Positions 1 to 3,780 of a DNA stretch of 7,656 bases are shown in pieces. Origin of the DNA: Phycisphaerales bacterium UBA966. GTDB lineage: Bacteria; Planctomycetota; Phycisphaerae; Phycisphaerales; SM1A02. The translations under genes and the position numbers were made by a program. Positions within the stretch are counted from its first letter, which is position 1, and each line of letters begins with the position of its first letter. Below the pieces are notes generated by a model that searched no databases, had not been told where the DNA came from, and saw only the letters and a program-made list of their open reading frames with translations. The stretch is taken from the NCBI GenBank assembly GCA_002292895.1, contig DBCE01000221.1:4219-11874 (forward strand), written 5' to 3'.

Positions 1-115
1 CCGCCGCGCTGCTGAAGGACAAGCAGAGGTGCGCGGGGTCTTTGCGCCGAAGGACGATCACAAAGAGTTGCGGATTGAGTTCCGCAAGATCGTGGAAGCG
101 AAGGGGAAGAAATGA
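1..115 (+). CDS. C-terminal end of an unidentified phage protein (partial)
   Basis: An open frame enters from the left edge (codons begin at base 2) and ends at TGA 113-115. The visible 37 residues end in a charged stretch, RIEFRKIVEAKGKK. The stop overlaps the ATG of the next gene in an ATGA junction, which suggests translational coupling within one plus-strand operon. The start and most of the protein lie outside the window, so no function can be given. The frame is open throughout and the overlap is typical of phage operons, which supports it being real. Confidence 0.6.
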   Translation, partial: RRAAEGQAEVRGVFAPKDDHKELRIEFRKIVEAKGKK

Positions 116-408
116 GCGACAGAGAGCTACTTGAGCGGGCTGCTAAGGCTTGCGTTTTGGATGGCTGGTATTGGAACGGCGATGACATGATGTATGTCAA
201 AGGCCATTCATACGAAAAGTGGCGACCGCTAGAGGATGACGGAGACGCCTTCAGGCTTGCGGTGAAATTGAACATTTTTAACACGCGGTCACCCGGCTAC
301 GAATGGCCCGTTGCTGAACTGTTCGGCCTGCATGGTGACGACCCCTACGCCGCCACTCGCCGCGCCATCGTCCGCGCCGCCGCTGCTTTGGCAAAGGATG
401 CAACATGA
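112..408 (+). CDS. small phage hypothetical protein, 98 aa
   Basis: The ATG at 112 overlaps the upstream stop (ATGA) and follows a purine-rich AAGGGGAAGA ribosome site. The protein starts MSDRELLERAAKAC, has a central segment around residues 36-53 (KWRPLEDDGDAFRLAVKL), and ends with an alanine-rich helix, ATRRAIVRAAAALAKDA. This three-part pattern (short N-terminal helix, 'W.PL.DDGDA.RLAVKL', C-terminal 'ATRRAIVRAAA') is one I recognise from many small uncharacterised proteins of phages from beta- and gamma-proteobacteria. No catalytic motif, membrane segment or signal peptide is visible. It probably belongs to the accessory early genes of the phage; its function is unknown. Its stop overlaps the start of the next small gene in another ATGA junction. 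Confidence 0.75.
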   Translation: MSDRELLERAAKACVLDGWYWNGDDMMYVKGHSYEKWRPLEDDGDAFRLAVKLNIFNTRSPGYEWPVAELFGLHGDDPYAATRRAIVRAAAALAKDAT

Positions 409-530
409 CCACCCCCAATCCGCCAATCTGGCCATTCCCGCCCAACAACCGACCCACGCCACCCACGCCGCAGCAGGCCGCGCAAGATCAGCGCGAAGAG
501 CTAGAGCGGCTGGGTGATGCGCTTTTTTGA
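405..530 (+). CDS. very small proline-rich phage protein, 41 aa
   Basis: The ATG at 405 overlaps the preceding stop (ATGA), follows an AAAGGA ribosome site at 393-398 with 6 nt spacing, and the frame ends at TGA 528-530. The 41-residue product begins MTTPNPPIWPFPPNNRP, is very rich in proline for about 24 residues, and ends in a short charged helix, QREELERLGDALF. The gene is below usual length cut-offs. The ribosome site, the coupling to the upstream gene, and the fact that its stop forms part of the next ribosome site all argue that it is translated. Function unknown; such short proline-rich proteins are common fillers in phage early operons. Confidence 0.55.
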   Translation: MTTPNPPIWPFPPNNRPTPPTPQQAAQDQREELERLGDALF

Positions 531-542
531 GGTGATGTGATG
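529..542 (+). promoter_or_regulatory. ribosome site that fixes the start at 540
   Basis: The string GAGGTGATGTGATG places a GAGG core 7 nt before ATG 540, while the alternative GTG 537 would be only 4 nt away. The same 14 bases recur before the next gene at 764-777. Confidence 0.6.
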
Positions 543-770
543 CTTTGGACTAACGACCGATGCAAAGAGCTTGAAGCGCTGAGATCCCTTCTCTGTGAGG
601 TTTCCACGATCAACCGTGGCAGCGGATGCATTGAGAGGATTCAGAAGTGCATCGAGCTGGCCGACAGGCTCCAACAATTTGACCTTGATAGCGGACGCGA
701 GAGCTTTTGGTACTTCCTCCATGCTCAAGCCATCGCGGACAGGCAAGCCGCCGCAATAGAACAGAGGTGA
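540..770 (+). CDS. small phage hypothetical protein, 76 aa
   Basis: Starts at ATG 540 (an in-frame GTG at 537 is less well placed) and ends at TGA 768-770. The product, MLWTNDRCKELEALRSLLC..., looks mainly helical, has four cysteines that are scattered rather than in a metal-binding pattern, and no membrane segment. I do not recognise the family. Its C-terminal part (SFWYFLHAQAIADRQAAAI) loosely resembles the end of the next protein (MFWLEQAVRNIKDGAI). Both genes also share an identical 14-base start region, so they may be diverged duplicates. The similarity is weak and judged by eye. It lies in the same plus-strand operon as its neighbours. Confidence 0.65.
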   Translation: MLWTNDRCKELEALRSLLCEVSTINRGSGCIERIQKCIELADRLQQFDLDSGRESFWYFLHAQAIADRQAAAIEQR

Positions 771-777
771 TGTGATG
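764..777 (+). promoter_or_regulatory. ribosome site that fixes the start at 775
   Basis: A second copy of GAGGTGATGTGATG. The GAGG core lies 7 nt before ATG 775, which favours that codon over GTG 772. It overlaps the stop of the upstream gene. Confidence 0.6.
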
Positions 778-999
778 AGCGAGAAAGATCAGTGCCCAAT
801 GCTGAACATTGAAGAGGCCATGGAAGGTTGCCTGTCTGCCCTTGCTGACATTGACACTCATGATGTCAACTTGCTCAATCACCCAAAGGCATGGGTCGCT
901 ATTGAATCGCTTGTTGACAAGTTGGTGCAATCCGAGAGGGCTCGCGGGATGTTTTGGCTTGAACAAGCTGTGCGCAATATAAAAGACGGGGCGATCTAA
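775..999 (+). CDS. small phage hypothetical protein, 74 aa
   Basis: Starts at ATG 775 behind a strong GAGG site (GTG 772 is the in-frame alternative) and ends at TAA 997-999. The protein is acidic in its first half (MSEKDQCPMLNIEEAMEGC...) and appears helical, with no recognised domain, signal or membrane segment. It is the last plus-strand gene before the integrase, which is convergent; the two stop codons overlap by 2 bases (TAA at 997-999, and TAG of the integrase read from 998-996). No terminator hairpin lies between them, so transcripts of the two genes would run into each other. Function unknown; possibly a diverged copy of the upstream gene. Confidence 0.65.
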   Translation: MSEKDQCPMLNIEEAMEGCLSALADIDTHDVNLLNHPKAWVAIESLVDKLVQSERARGMFWLEQAVRNIKDGAI

Positions 1000-2006
1000 A
1001 GCCGCGCCGCAATAGCCGCCTCATCCTCTCGGTAGTAGGTTTTTATCAACTGAGCCATATCCCTGTGCCCCAAGATTTTGGCCAGTGTGAGCGGGTCAGT
1101 CTTGCGGGCTGTGAGGGTTGCAAATGTTGCGCGGGCATCGTGGAAGGTCAGCCCGGACACGCCAGCGCCTGCGGTGTAGCGCCGAAACAGGGTATCGCGT
1201 GACTTTGGCGACATTGTCCACAGTGCGCCATCCTTGCCGCCTTCACCGGCCATCGCAAGCCGGATCAGACGCGCCGCACGCTTGAAGATAGGAACTCGGC
1301 GAACACCGACAAGGCGAGAGGTCTTGTGGTGCTCAAGCAGGATAACGCGCCGGTCTAGGTCGATGTCGGAGCGCTTGAGGTTTGCAATCTCGCCCGCCCG
1401 CATCCCCGTAGCCAAGGCGATCAGGAATTGATAGGCCAGCTCGTGAATGGCGCTCACTGGCACAAGGCCAGTCCTGTAGTGCATGTGACGCAGCACGCGC
1501 CGGATGTCCTGCCAGCGCCATGTTGACTCGCGCGGGCGATTCTGCCCAGGCATCCGCAAATTCAGCCATGGCGAATCGCCGCACCATCCCCACTCTTTGC
1601 GGCCAACTGTCCACACATTGCGGAAGAGGTTTATGTCGCGCTGCACTGAGCCGGGTGTGACTTGCTTCAGACGGGCATCGCGCCAAGCGGCGAGGTCTGA
1701 TGTCTTGACTTCGGAGAATTGGAGCGCGCACAGCTTCGGAAAGTGCTTCTTCAGCGCGTTGATTCGCTTGACCTCCTGAGCGCCAGATCCCTTGGCAGCG
1801 CTGACTTCAGCAGCGTACCTGTCGAGCGCCTGGGCGAAAGTTTTCGCCGGGTACTGGCCGCGCTGGCCTGCCCTGATTGCAGCCTCTTCGGCCTGAGCCC
1901 AGTAAGTCGCCTCGGCCTTTGTCGGGCGTGTCGCGCTTACGTCCGGGTGACCTTTGACCCTGACGATAGCTTGCCATGTCTTGCCTCTTTTTCGTACATA
2001 AGCCAC
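996..2006 (-). CDS. int: tyrosine recombinase / phage integrase
   Basis: A 336-aa site-specific recombinase that would join and excise the phage at its attachment site. The N-terminal part (about residues 1-45, RKRGKTWQAIVRVKG...) resembles arm-type DNA-binding domains. Residues about 55-150 form the core-binding domain and 160-336 the catalytic domain. The catalytic residues are visible: R203 in ATGMRAGEI, K228 in HHKTS, H289 and R292 in FHDAR, H314 in LGHRD, and the nucleophile Y324 or Y325 in TYYRE. Length is normal and the gene appears intact. Translation begins at GTG 2006-2004, preceded by an AGAGG site that sits unusually close. The three TGTCGCT-type repeats at 2017-2045 lie directly upstream of its start, so integrase binding there could also repress its own expression (inference). 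Its end overlaps the convergent small gene. Confidence 0.95.
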   Translation of the reverse strand: MAYVRKRGKTWQAIVRVKGHPDVSATRPTKAEATYWAQAEEAAIRAGQRGQYPAKTFAQALDRYAAEVSAAKGSGAQEVKRINALKKHFPKLCALQFSEVKTSDLAAWRDARLKQVTPGSVQRDINLFRNVWTVGRKEWGWCGDSPWLNLRMPGQNRPRESTWRWQDIRRVLRHMHYRTGLVPVSAIHELAYQFLIALATGMRAGEIANLKRSDIDLDRRVILLEHHKTSRLVGVRRVPIFKRAARLIRLAMAGEGGKDGALWTMSPKSRDTLFRRYTAGAGVSGLTFHDARATFATLTARKTDPLTLAKILGHRDMAQLIKTYYREDEAAIAARL

Positions 2007-2016
2007 GCCTCTACCC

Positions 2017-2045
2017 TGTCGCTTTCTTGTCGCTCTGCTGTCGCA
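2017..2045 (+). repeat. three direct repeats of TGTCGCT/A at exactly 11-bp spacing
   Basis: TGTCGCT at 2017-2023, TGTCGCT at 2028-2034 and TGTCGCA at 2039-2045 start 11 bp apart, so all face the same side of the DNA helix. They lie between the int start and the attachment core and are best explained as integrase (or excisionase) arm-binding sites. Confidence 0.65.
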
Positions 2046-2062
2046 GCGGGGAGGCTATTAAA

Positions 2063-2079
2063 AGCGACAAATGCTGACA
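2063..2079 (-). repeat. inverted arm repeat with a degenerate neighbour
   Basis: AGCGACA at 2063-2069 is the reverse complement of TGTCGCT. GCTGACA at 2073-2079 is a one-mismatch copy 10 bp further on. It is likely part of the same arm-site set. Confidence 0.5.
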
Positions 2080-2151
2080 AAAGCGGGTGACGGGTTAGGG
2101 GTGTTCACCGATGAAAACAGGCAAAAGGCTACAAATACAGGCTATATGTCT

Positions 2152-2169
2152 TGGTGCCGGAGAGAGGAT
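2152..2169 (-). other. attachment core: 3' end of a tRNA gene
   Basis: Read on the minus strand this is ATCCTCTCTCCGGCACCA. That has the form of a tRNA 3' end: end of the T-loop, T-stem half CCTCT, acceptor half CTCCGGC, discriminator A and CCA. The sequence further 5' does not continue as a tRNA (the T-loop TTCGA is absent), so it is a fragment. Phages that integrate into tRNA genes carry such a piece in attP. The target tRNA would begin GCCGGAG; tRNA-Leu is my best guess. Confidence 0.65.
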
Positions 2170-2193
2170 GCGCACAAATAGAAAAAGTGTATA

Positions 2194-2245
2194 AGCGACA
2201 ACGACTTAAAGCGGCCTGATTGTGCGCTGTCGCTATTGTGTCGCT
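2194..2245. repeat. right-arm TGTCGCT repeats
   Basis: AGCGACA (inverted) at 2194-2200, then TGTCGCT at 2228-2234 and again at 2239-2245. The last two are 11 bp apart, exactly as in the left arm. The two arms enclose the tRNA-like core at 2152-2169. Confidence 0.6.
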
Positions 2246-2312
2246 GTTGGGGGTGCGTTAGAGTTGAGTCTGTCTTGCCGGACATTGGAACTGCTTAGTC
2301 ATTCAACCATCC

Positions 2313-2338
2313 ATCCCAGCGATGTAAAAGGCTGGGGT
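2313..2338 (+). repeat. 8-bp hairpin at the 5' side of the RNA
   Basis: ATCCCAGC (2313-2320) pairs with GCTGGGGT (2331-2338), with one T-G wobble and a 10-nt loop. It stops exactly where the 14-bp helix starting at 2339 begins, so the two could stack end to end. Confidence 0.5.
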
Positions 2339-2538
2339 CATCAGATCATTGGCGGCGTGGAAGGACACGCTGAGTAGTGATGCAGAAAAAAGGATTGCGA
2401 GGCACGGAGTCATGACTGTGTACCTTGCACTGCGAAGACTACTGACAAACATGACCGCGCTGAACGTATGCAGCCAATCGACCAGAATGAGATGCGGTCT
2501 GGTCAATCAGGTGTCGAATCCTGTCCAATGATCTGATG
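2339..2538 (+). repeat. 14-bp perfect inverted repeat closing a multibranched domain
   Basis: CATCAGATCATTGG (2339-2352) is exactly complementary to 2525-2538. Inside lie, in order: GCGTG/CACGC (2355-2359/2366-2370); AGTAGT/ACTACT (2373-2378/2438-2443) continued by GCAG/CTGC (2382-2385/2430-2433) across a GA-rich internal loop and then AAGG/CCTT (2390-2393/2423-2426); GCTG/CAGC (2459-2462/2471-2474); GACCAGA/TCTGGTC (2480-2486/2498-2504); and CAGG/CCTG (2508-2511/2520-2523). The hairpins follow one another without crossing, as expected for an RNA junction. No target-site duplication flanks the repeat, which argues against a small transposon. Confidence 0.6.
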
Positions 2539-2573
2539 GTGAATGCGCAGGCTGATGCGCACCGTTTTATTTG

Positions 2574-2685
2574 CCGAGCCCATCATGCTTGCGTGCTGGT
2601 GGCGCGGGTCGCGGAGGAACGAACGCCGGAGATCAGCACCGGCCACCATCAACAAATTCGGCACTACTGGCCTGTGATGGGTCGG
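2574..2685 (+). repeat. long-range helix closing a three-way junction
   Basis: CCGA (2574-2577) pairs with TCGG (2682-2685). After a bulged G at 2578, CCCATCA (2579-2585) pairs with TGATGGG (2675-2681). Inside, GTGCTG/CAGCAC (2593-2598/2634-2639) and GGCCA/TGGCC (2641-2645/2668-2672) sit side by side. An alternative 7-bp pairing, 2597-2603/2642-2648, competes with these arms. Confidence 0.5.
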
Positions 2686-2757
2686 GAAGCCGGAACGAAA
2701 GCCGCTGATCGGTCATGAGGTCACGCGCTGGGCGGGACGGAAACTGCGGCACCCAGC

Positions 2758-2837
2758 ACTATCAAGGGAGTGGATTGCGCCGTGGGCATTGTCCCCACCG
2801 GGTTTTGAGGGCCGAGCTAGTCCACTCCCTTGATGGT
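2758..2837 (+). repeat. 14-bp perfect inverted repeat (17 pairs with wobble)
   Basis: ATCAAGGGAGTGGA (2761-2774) is exactly complementary to 2821-2834. The stem extends outward by a T-G wobble and two normal pairs to 2758/2837. The 46-nt interior holds GTGGG/CCCAC (2782-2786/2794-2798). Confidence 0.6.
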
Positions 2838-2882
2838 CGGCCCGCAAGGGCGCAAAACGGCTGCGGGTCGCGGCTTACCATC
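2832..2882 (+). repeat. 3'-terminal domain with GNRA tetraloop
   Basis: GATGGT (2832-2837) can pair with ACCATC (2877-2882), enclosing GCCC-GCAA-GGGC (2840-2851), a hairpin capped by a GNRA tetraloop. The outer pairing competes with the end of the 2758-2837 stem, so the two may be alternative states. Confidence 0.4.
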
Positions 2883-2885
2883 TTC

Positions 2886-2962
2886 GCCGCAGTAGCTCAT
2901 GCTGGTAGAGCCCCGGCTTTGTATCCCGGTGGTCAGACGTTCGATTCGTCTCTGCGGCACCA
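2886..2962 (+). tRNA. tRNA-Thr (anticodon UGU), phage-encoded
   Basis: A full cloverleaf of 77 nt with encoded CCA: acceptor GCCGCAG/CTGCGGC (2886-2892/2952-2958, perfect), D-stem GCTC/GAGC, anticodon stem CCGG/CCGG, loop TTTGTAT with anticodon TGT at 2920-2922 (threonine, codon ACA), T-stem AGACG/CGTCT with loop TTCGATT, discriminator A and CCA at 2960-2962. Conserved T8, A14, G18-G19, T33, A37 and the T-loop bases are in place. Oddities: the innermost anticodon-stem pair is C-C (2917/2925), and position 15 is T instead of a purine. It may therefore be weakened or specialised. It begins directly after the structured RNA and probably shares its transcript. ACA is usually a rare threonine codon in GC-rich hosts, so translation support is plausible but unproven. 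Confidence 0.88.
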
Positions 2963-2970
2963 ATTATCAT

Positions 2971-2995
2971 GTTTTATCTACGGAACCGATAAAAC
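2971..2995 (+). other. 8-bp perfect hairpin just after the tRNA
   Basis: GTTTTATC (2971-2978) and GATAAAAC (2988-2995) are exact complements around a 9-nt loop. The stem is AT-rich and no T run follows, so it is not a normal intrinsic terminator. It may mark RNA processing or protect the transcript end. A second weaker hairpin follows at 2999-3021 (CTGACA/TGTCGG). Confidence 0.4.
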
Positions 2996-3034
2996 CACCT
3001 GACAAGCCCTGAGCCTGTCGGCTACTGCACCCCT

Positions 3035-3062
3035 TTGAAACCGGACGCAGCCCATATATAGT
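3035..3062 (+). promoter_or_regulatory. candidate late promoter (sigma70 type)
   Basis: TTGAAA (3035-3040), a 16-bp spacer and TATAGT (3057-3062); each box matches the consensus at 5 of 6 positions. Transcription would begin near 3069 and run into the hairpin leader and then the lysis and packaging operon. It is the best promoter-like sequence I found in the window. Confidence 0.55.
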
Positions 3063-3068
3063 CCCTGC

Positions 3069-3165
3069 ACGCATACAAAGCCGGACAGACAGCCCCGGCA
3101 AAACTCTAAGCGGCACCTTCAGGGGTGTCGCTCGCTCAAAAAAGCCCGCAGCACGCGGGTTTTGT
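3069..3165 (+). ncRNA. hairpin leader RNA ahead of the late operon
   Basis: Between the candidate promoter and the first late gene are three consecutive hairpins: GCCGG/CCGGC (3080-3084/3095-3099), CGGCACC/GGTGTCG (3111-3117/3124-3130, one wobble), and the intrinsic terminator at 3141-3163. A short terminated leader of about 95 nt ahead of lysis genes resembles the lambda pR'-tR' arrangement controlled by Q. Alternatively, the two upstream hairpins could act in RNA-based antitermination, as the HK022 put RNAs do. No Q-type gene is visible in the window. The 5' end is estimated from the promoter. Confidence 0.45.
3141..3163 (+). terminator. intrinsic terminator before the lysis genes
   Basis: CCCGC (3145-3149), loop AGCAC, GCGGG (3155-3159), followed by TTTT and preceded by an A run, so it could work in both directions. 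Including a G-T pair and A-T pairs, the stem reaches 9 bp. It lies 19 bp before the first late gene and would block it unless transcription reads through. Confidence 0.75.
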
Positions 3166-3181
3166 CGTTTCTGGGGGTCTT

Positions 3182-3403
3182 ATGGACACTGTTCAAGCGT
3201 TGTTGGTGGCTCTGTTGGTGATTTGTGCGCTGAATCTGTTGGTCGTGCTGATGCTGTACCGCAAAGCCAAGACCATCGGCGATGAGTTGCAACTCGAATT
3301 CCCTTCGCTCTCTGATGCGGAGTTGGAGCGCTTCGGCGCTGGCGGCCCCGGCAAAGTCGTGGTGGCCGGTGCTGGTGGCCCAGGCCCTCGCCGCCCGACA
3401 TGA
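3182..3403 (+). CDS. small single-pass membrane protein, 73 aa
   Basis: I start at ATG 3182, behind GGGGGT at 3173-3178. An in-frame GTG at 3125 would lie upstream of the terminator and give an unlikely leader peptide. The protein has one hydrophobic segment (residues about 4-24), then a basic YRKAK turn, an acidic stretch (GDELQLEFPSLSDAELERF) and a glycine-rich tail. It is the first gene of the late operon and overlaps the next gene by 4 bases (ATGA). Its position among lysis genes suggests a role in, or regulation of, membrane disruption, for example a small holin or antiholin, but no family is recognised and this is inference only. Confidence 0.65.
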   Translation: MDTVQALLVALLVICALNLLVVLMLYRKAKTIGDELQLEFPSLSDAELERFGAGGPGKVVVAGAGGPGPRRPT

Positions 3404-3780
3404 AGCACATGGCGCACGCCGCAGCCTTGCTGCTGGCCGTGCTGGTGGGCAACTACCTCTATTACTCGTGGCCTGTAGCGGAGCGGCGTGATGCCGCTTA
3501 CGTGGGGCAAGGGGTAGAGGCTGGATTGCTCTACATCGTCGCCCTGGCGCTTGTGCTGCCTGTCGTCCAGCGCTGGCGCGTGCGCTTCGCAGCTTTTTTC
3601 TTGTGCCTCTGGGGTGCACTTGAGGCTTTCCAGCGTGCGTTCTGTGGCTGGGTGCAGTGGGGCAGTGACTCTGGTGGTGCTGACTTGTGCCGCACTGTAG
3701 ATGGCCCAGACGTTTACCCGGCAATCGCCGCCCTGAGTTTGGCGGTTGCGATCAGTCTATGGGGGGTGCGCCGTGGCTGA
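3400..3780 (+). CDS. multi-pass phage membrane protein, 126 aa
   Basis: ATG 3400 overlaps the previous stop (ATGA). Four hydrophobic segments are visible at about residues 5-23, 41-57, 61-78 and 105-121. Between the third and fourth lies a loop with two cysteines, C82 (FCGWVQWG) and C97 (DLCRTVDGP), which could form a disulfide if the loop is periplasmic. A proline-tyrosine (VYP) precedes the last segment. I recognise this layout only as uncharacterised membrane proteins near phage lysis genes. A holin-related function is possible from the context, but the sequence alone does not show it. The gene is intact; its end overlaps the next start by 8 bases. Confidence 0.75.
   Translation: MKHMAHAAALLLAVLVGNYLYYSWPVAERRDAAYVGQGVEAGLLYIVALALVLPVVQRWRVRFAAFFLCLWGALEAFQRAFCGWVQWGSDSGGADLCRTVDGPDVYPAIAALSLAVAISLWGVRRG

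Larger units (their letters stand above)
2017..2245. other. attP: phage attachment region attP (core plus arm repeats)
   Basis: Directly upstream of int. TGTCGCT-type repeats flank a tRNA-like core on both sides, which is the architecture of a lambda-type attP with P and P' arms. There is phage-type sequence on both sides of the core, with no host gene and no complete tRNA at the core. No protein gene is evident in this stretch. A TATAAG at 2190-2195 resembles a -10 box but has no matching -35. Confidence 0.65.
2306..2885 (+). ncRNA. candidate large structured non-coding RNA next to a tRNA
   Basis: About 580 nt without a convincing protein gene but full of long complementary segments. Main helices seen: hairpin 2313-2320/2331-2338; a 14-bp perfect helix 2339-2352/2525-2538 closing a domain with at least five inner hairpins; hairpin 2544-2549/2556-2561; an 11-bp helix with one bulged G, 2574-2585/2675-2685, closing a three-way junction; 2727-2732/2752-2757; a 14-bp perfect helix 2761-2774/2821-2834 extended by wobble and normal pairs to 2758/2837; and a GNRA (GCAA) hairpin at 2840-2851. 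Two 14-bp perfect inverted repeats within 600 nt are not expected by chance. The fold ends 3 nt before a tRNA, so RNase P cleavage at the tRNA would leave a 3' end at 2885 (inference). Size, phage setting and tRNA neighbour recall GOLLD and ROOL RNAs; family membership is untested. Strand is inferred from the tRNA and late genes. Exact ends are uncertain and no clear promoter is seen upstream. Confidence 0.6.

Noticed and set aside
610..966. A 118-aa minus-strand open frame
   Set aside because: It is antisense to two small genes that have good ribosome sites; no recognisable protein features.
2190..2195. TATAAG as a -10 box for the structured RNA
   Set aside because: No -35 element at a workable distance and no proper extended -10 motif; it also lies inside the attachment arms.
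2339..2538. A 200-bp small transposon (MITE) bounded by 14-bp terminal inverted repeats
   Set aside because: No target-site duplication flanks it and the interior is filled with further nested helices, which fits RNA better than a transposon.
2744..2753. CTGCGGCACC, a 10-base copy of the tRNA 3' end (2952-2961), as a tRNA-folding competitor
   Set aside because: A 10-base repeat in about 1 kb of GC-rich DNA is not rare enough to mean much on its own.
2349..3002. Three plus-strand open frames (2349-2531, 2536-2718, 2715-3002) across the structured region
   Set aside because: They lack convincing ribosome sites and recognisable protein patterns, lie over long inverted repeats, and the last one crosses the whole tRNA gene.
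3125..3181. Upstream GTG start extending the first late protein by 19 residues
   Set aside because: The extension would translate the terminator hairpin; ATG 3182 starts directly before the membrane segment and follows GGGGGT.
3119..3724. A 201-aa minus-strand open frame
   Set aside because: It opposes three overlapping late genes and runs through the terminator; its product is low-complexity, rich in H, R, Q and A.
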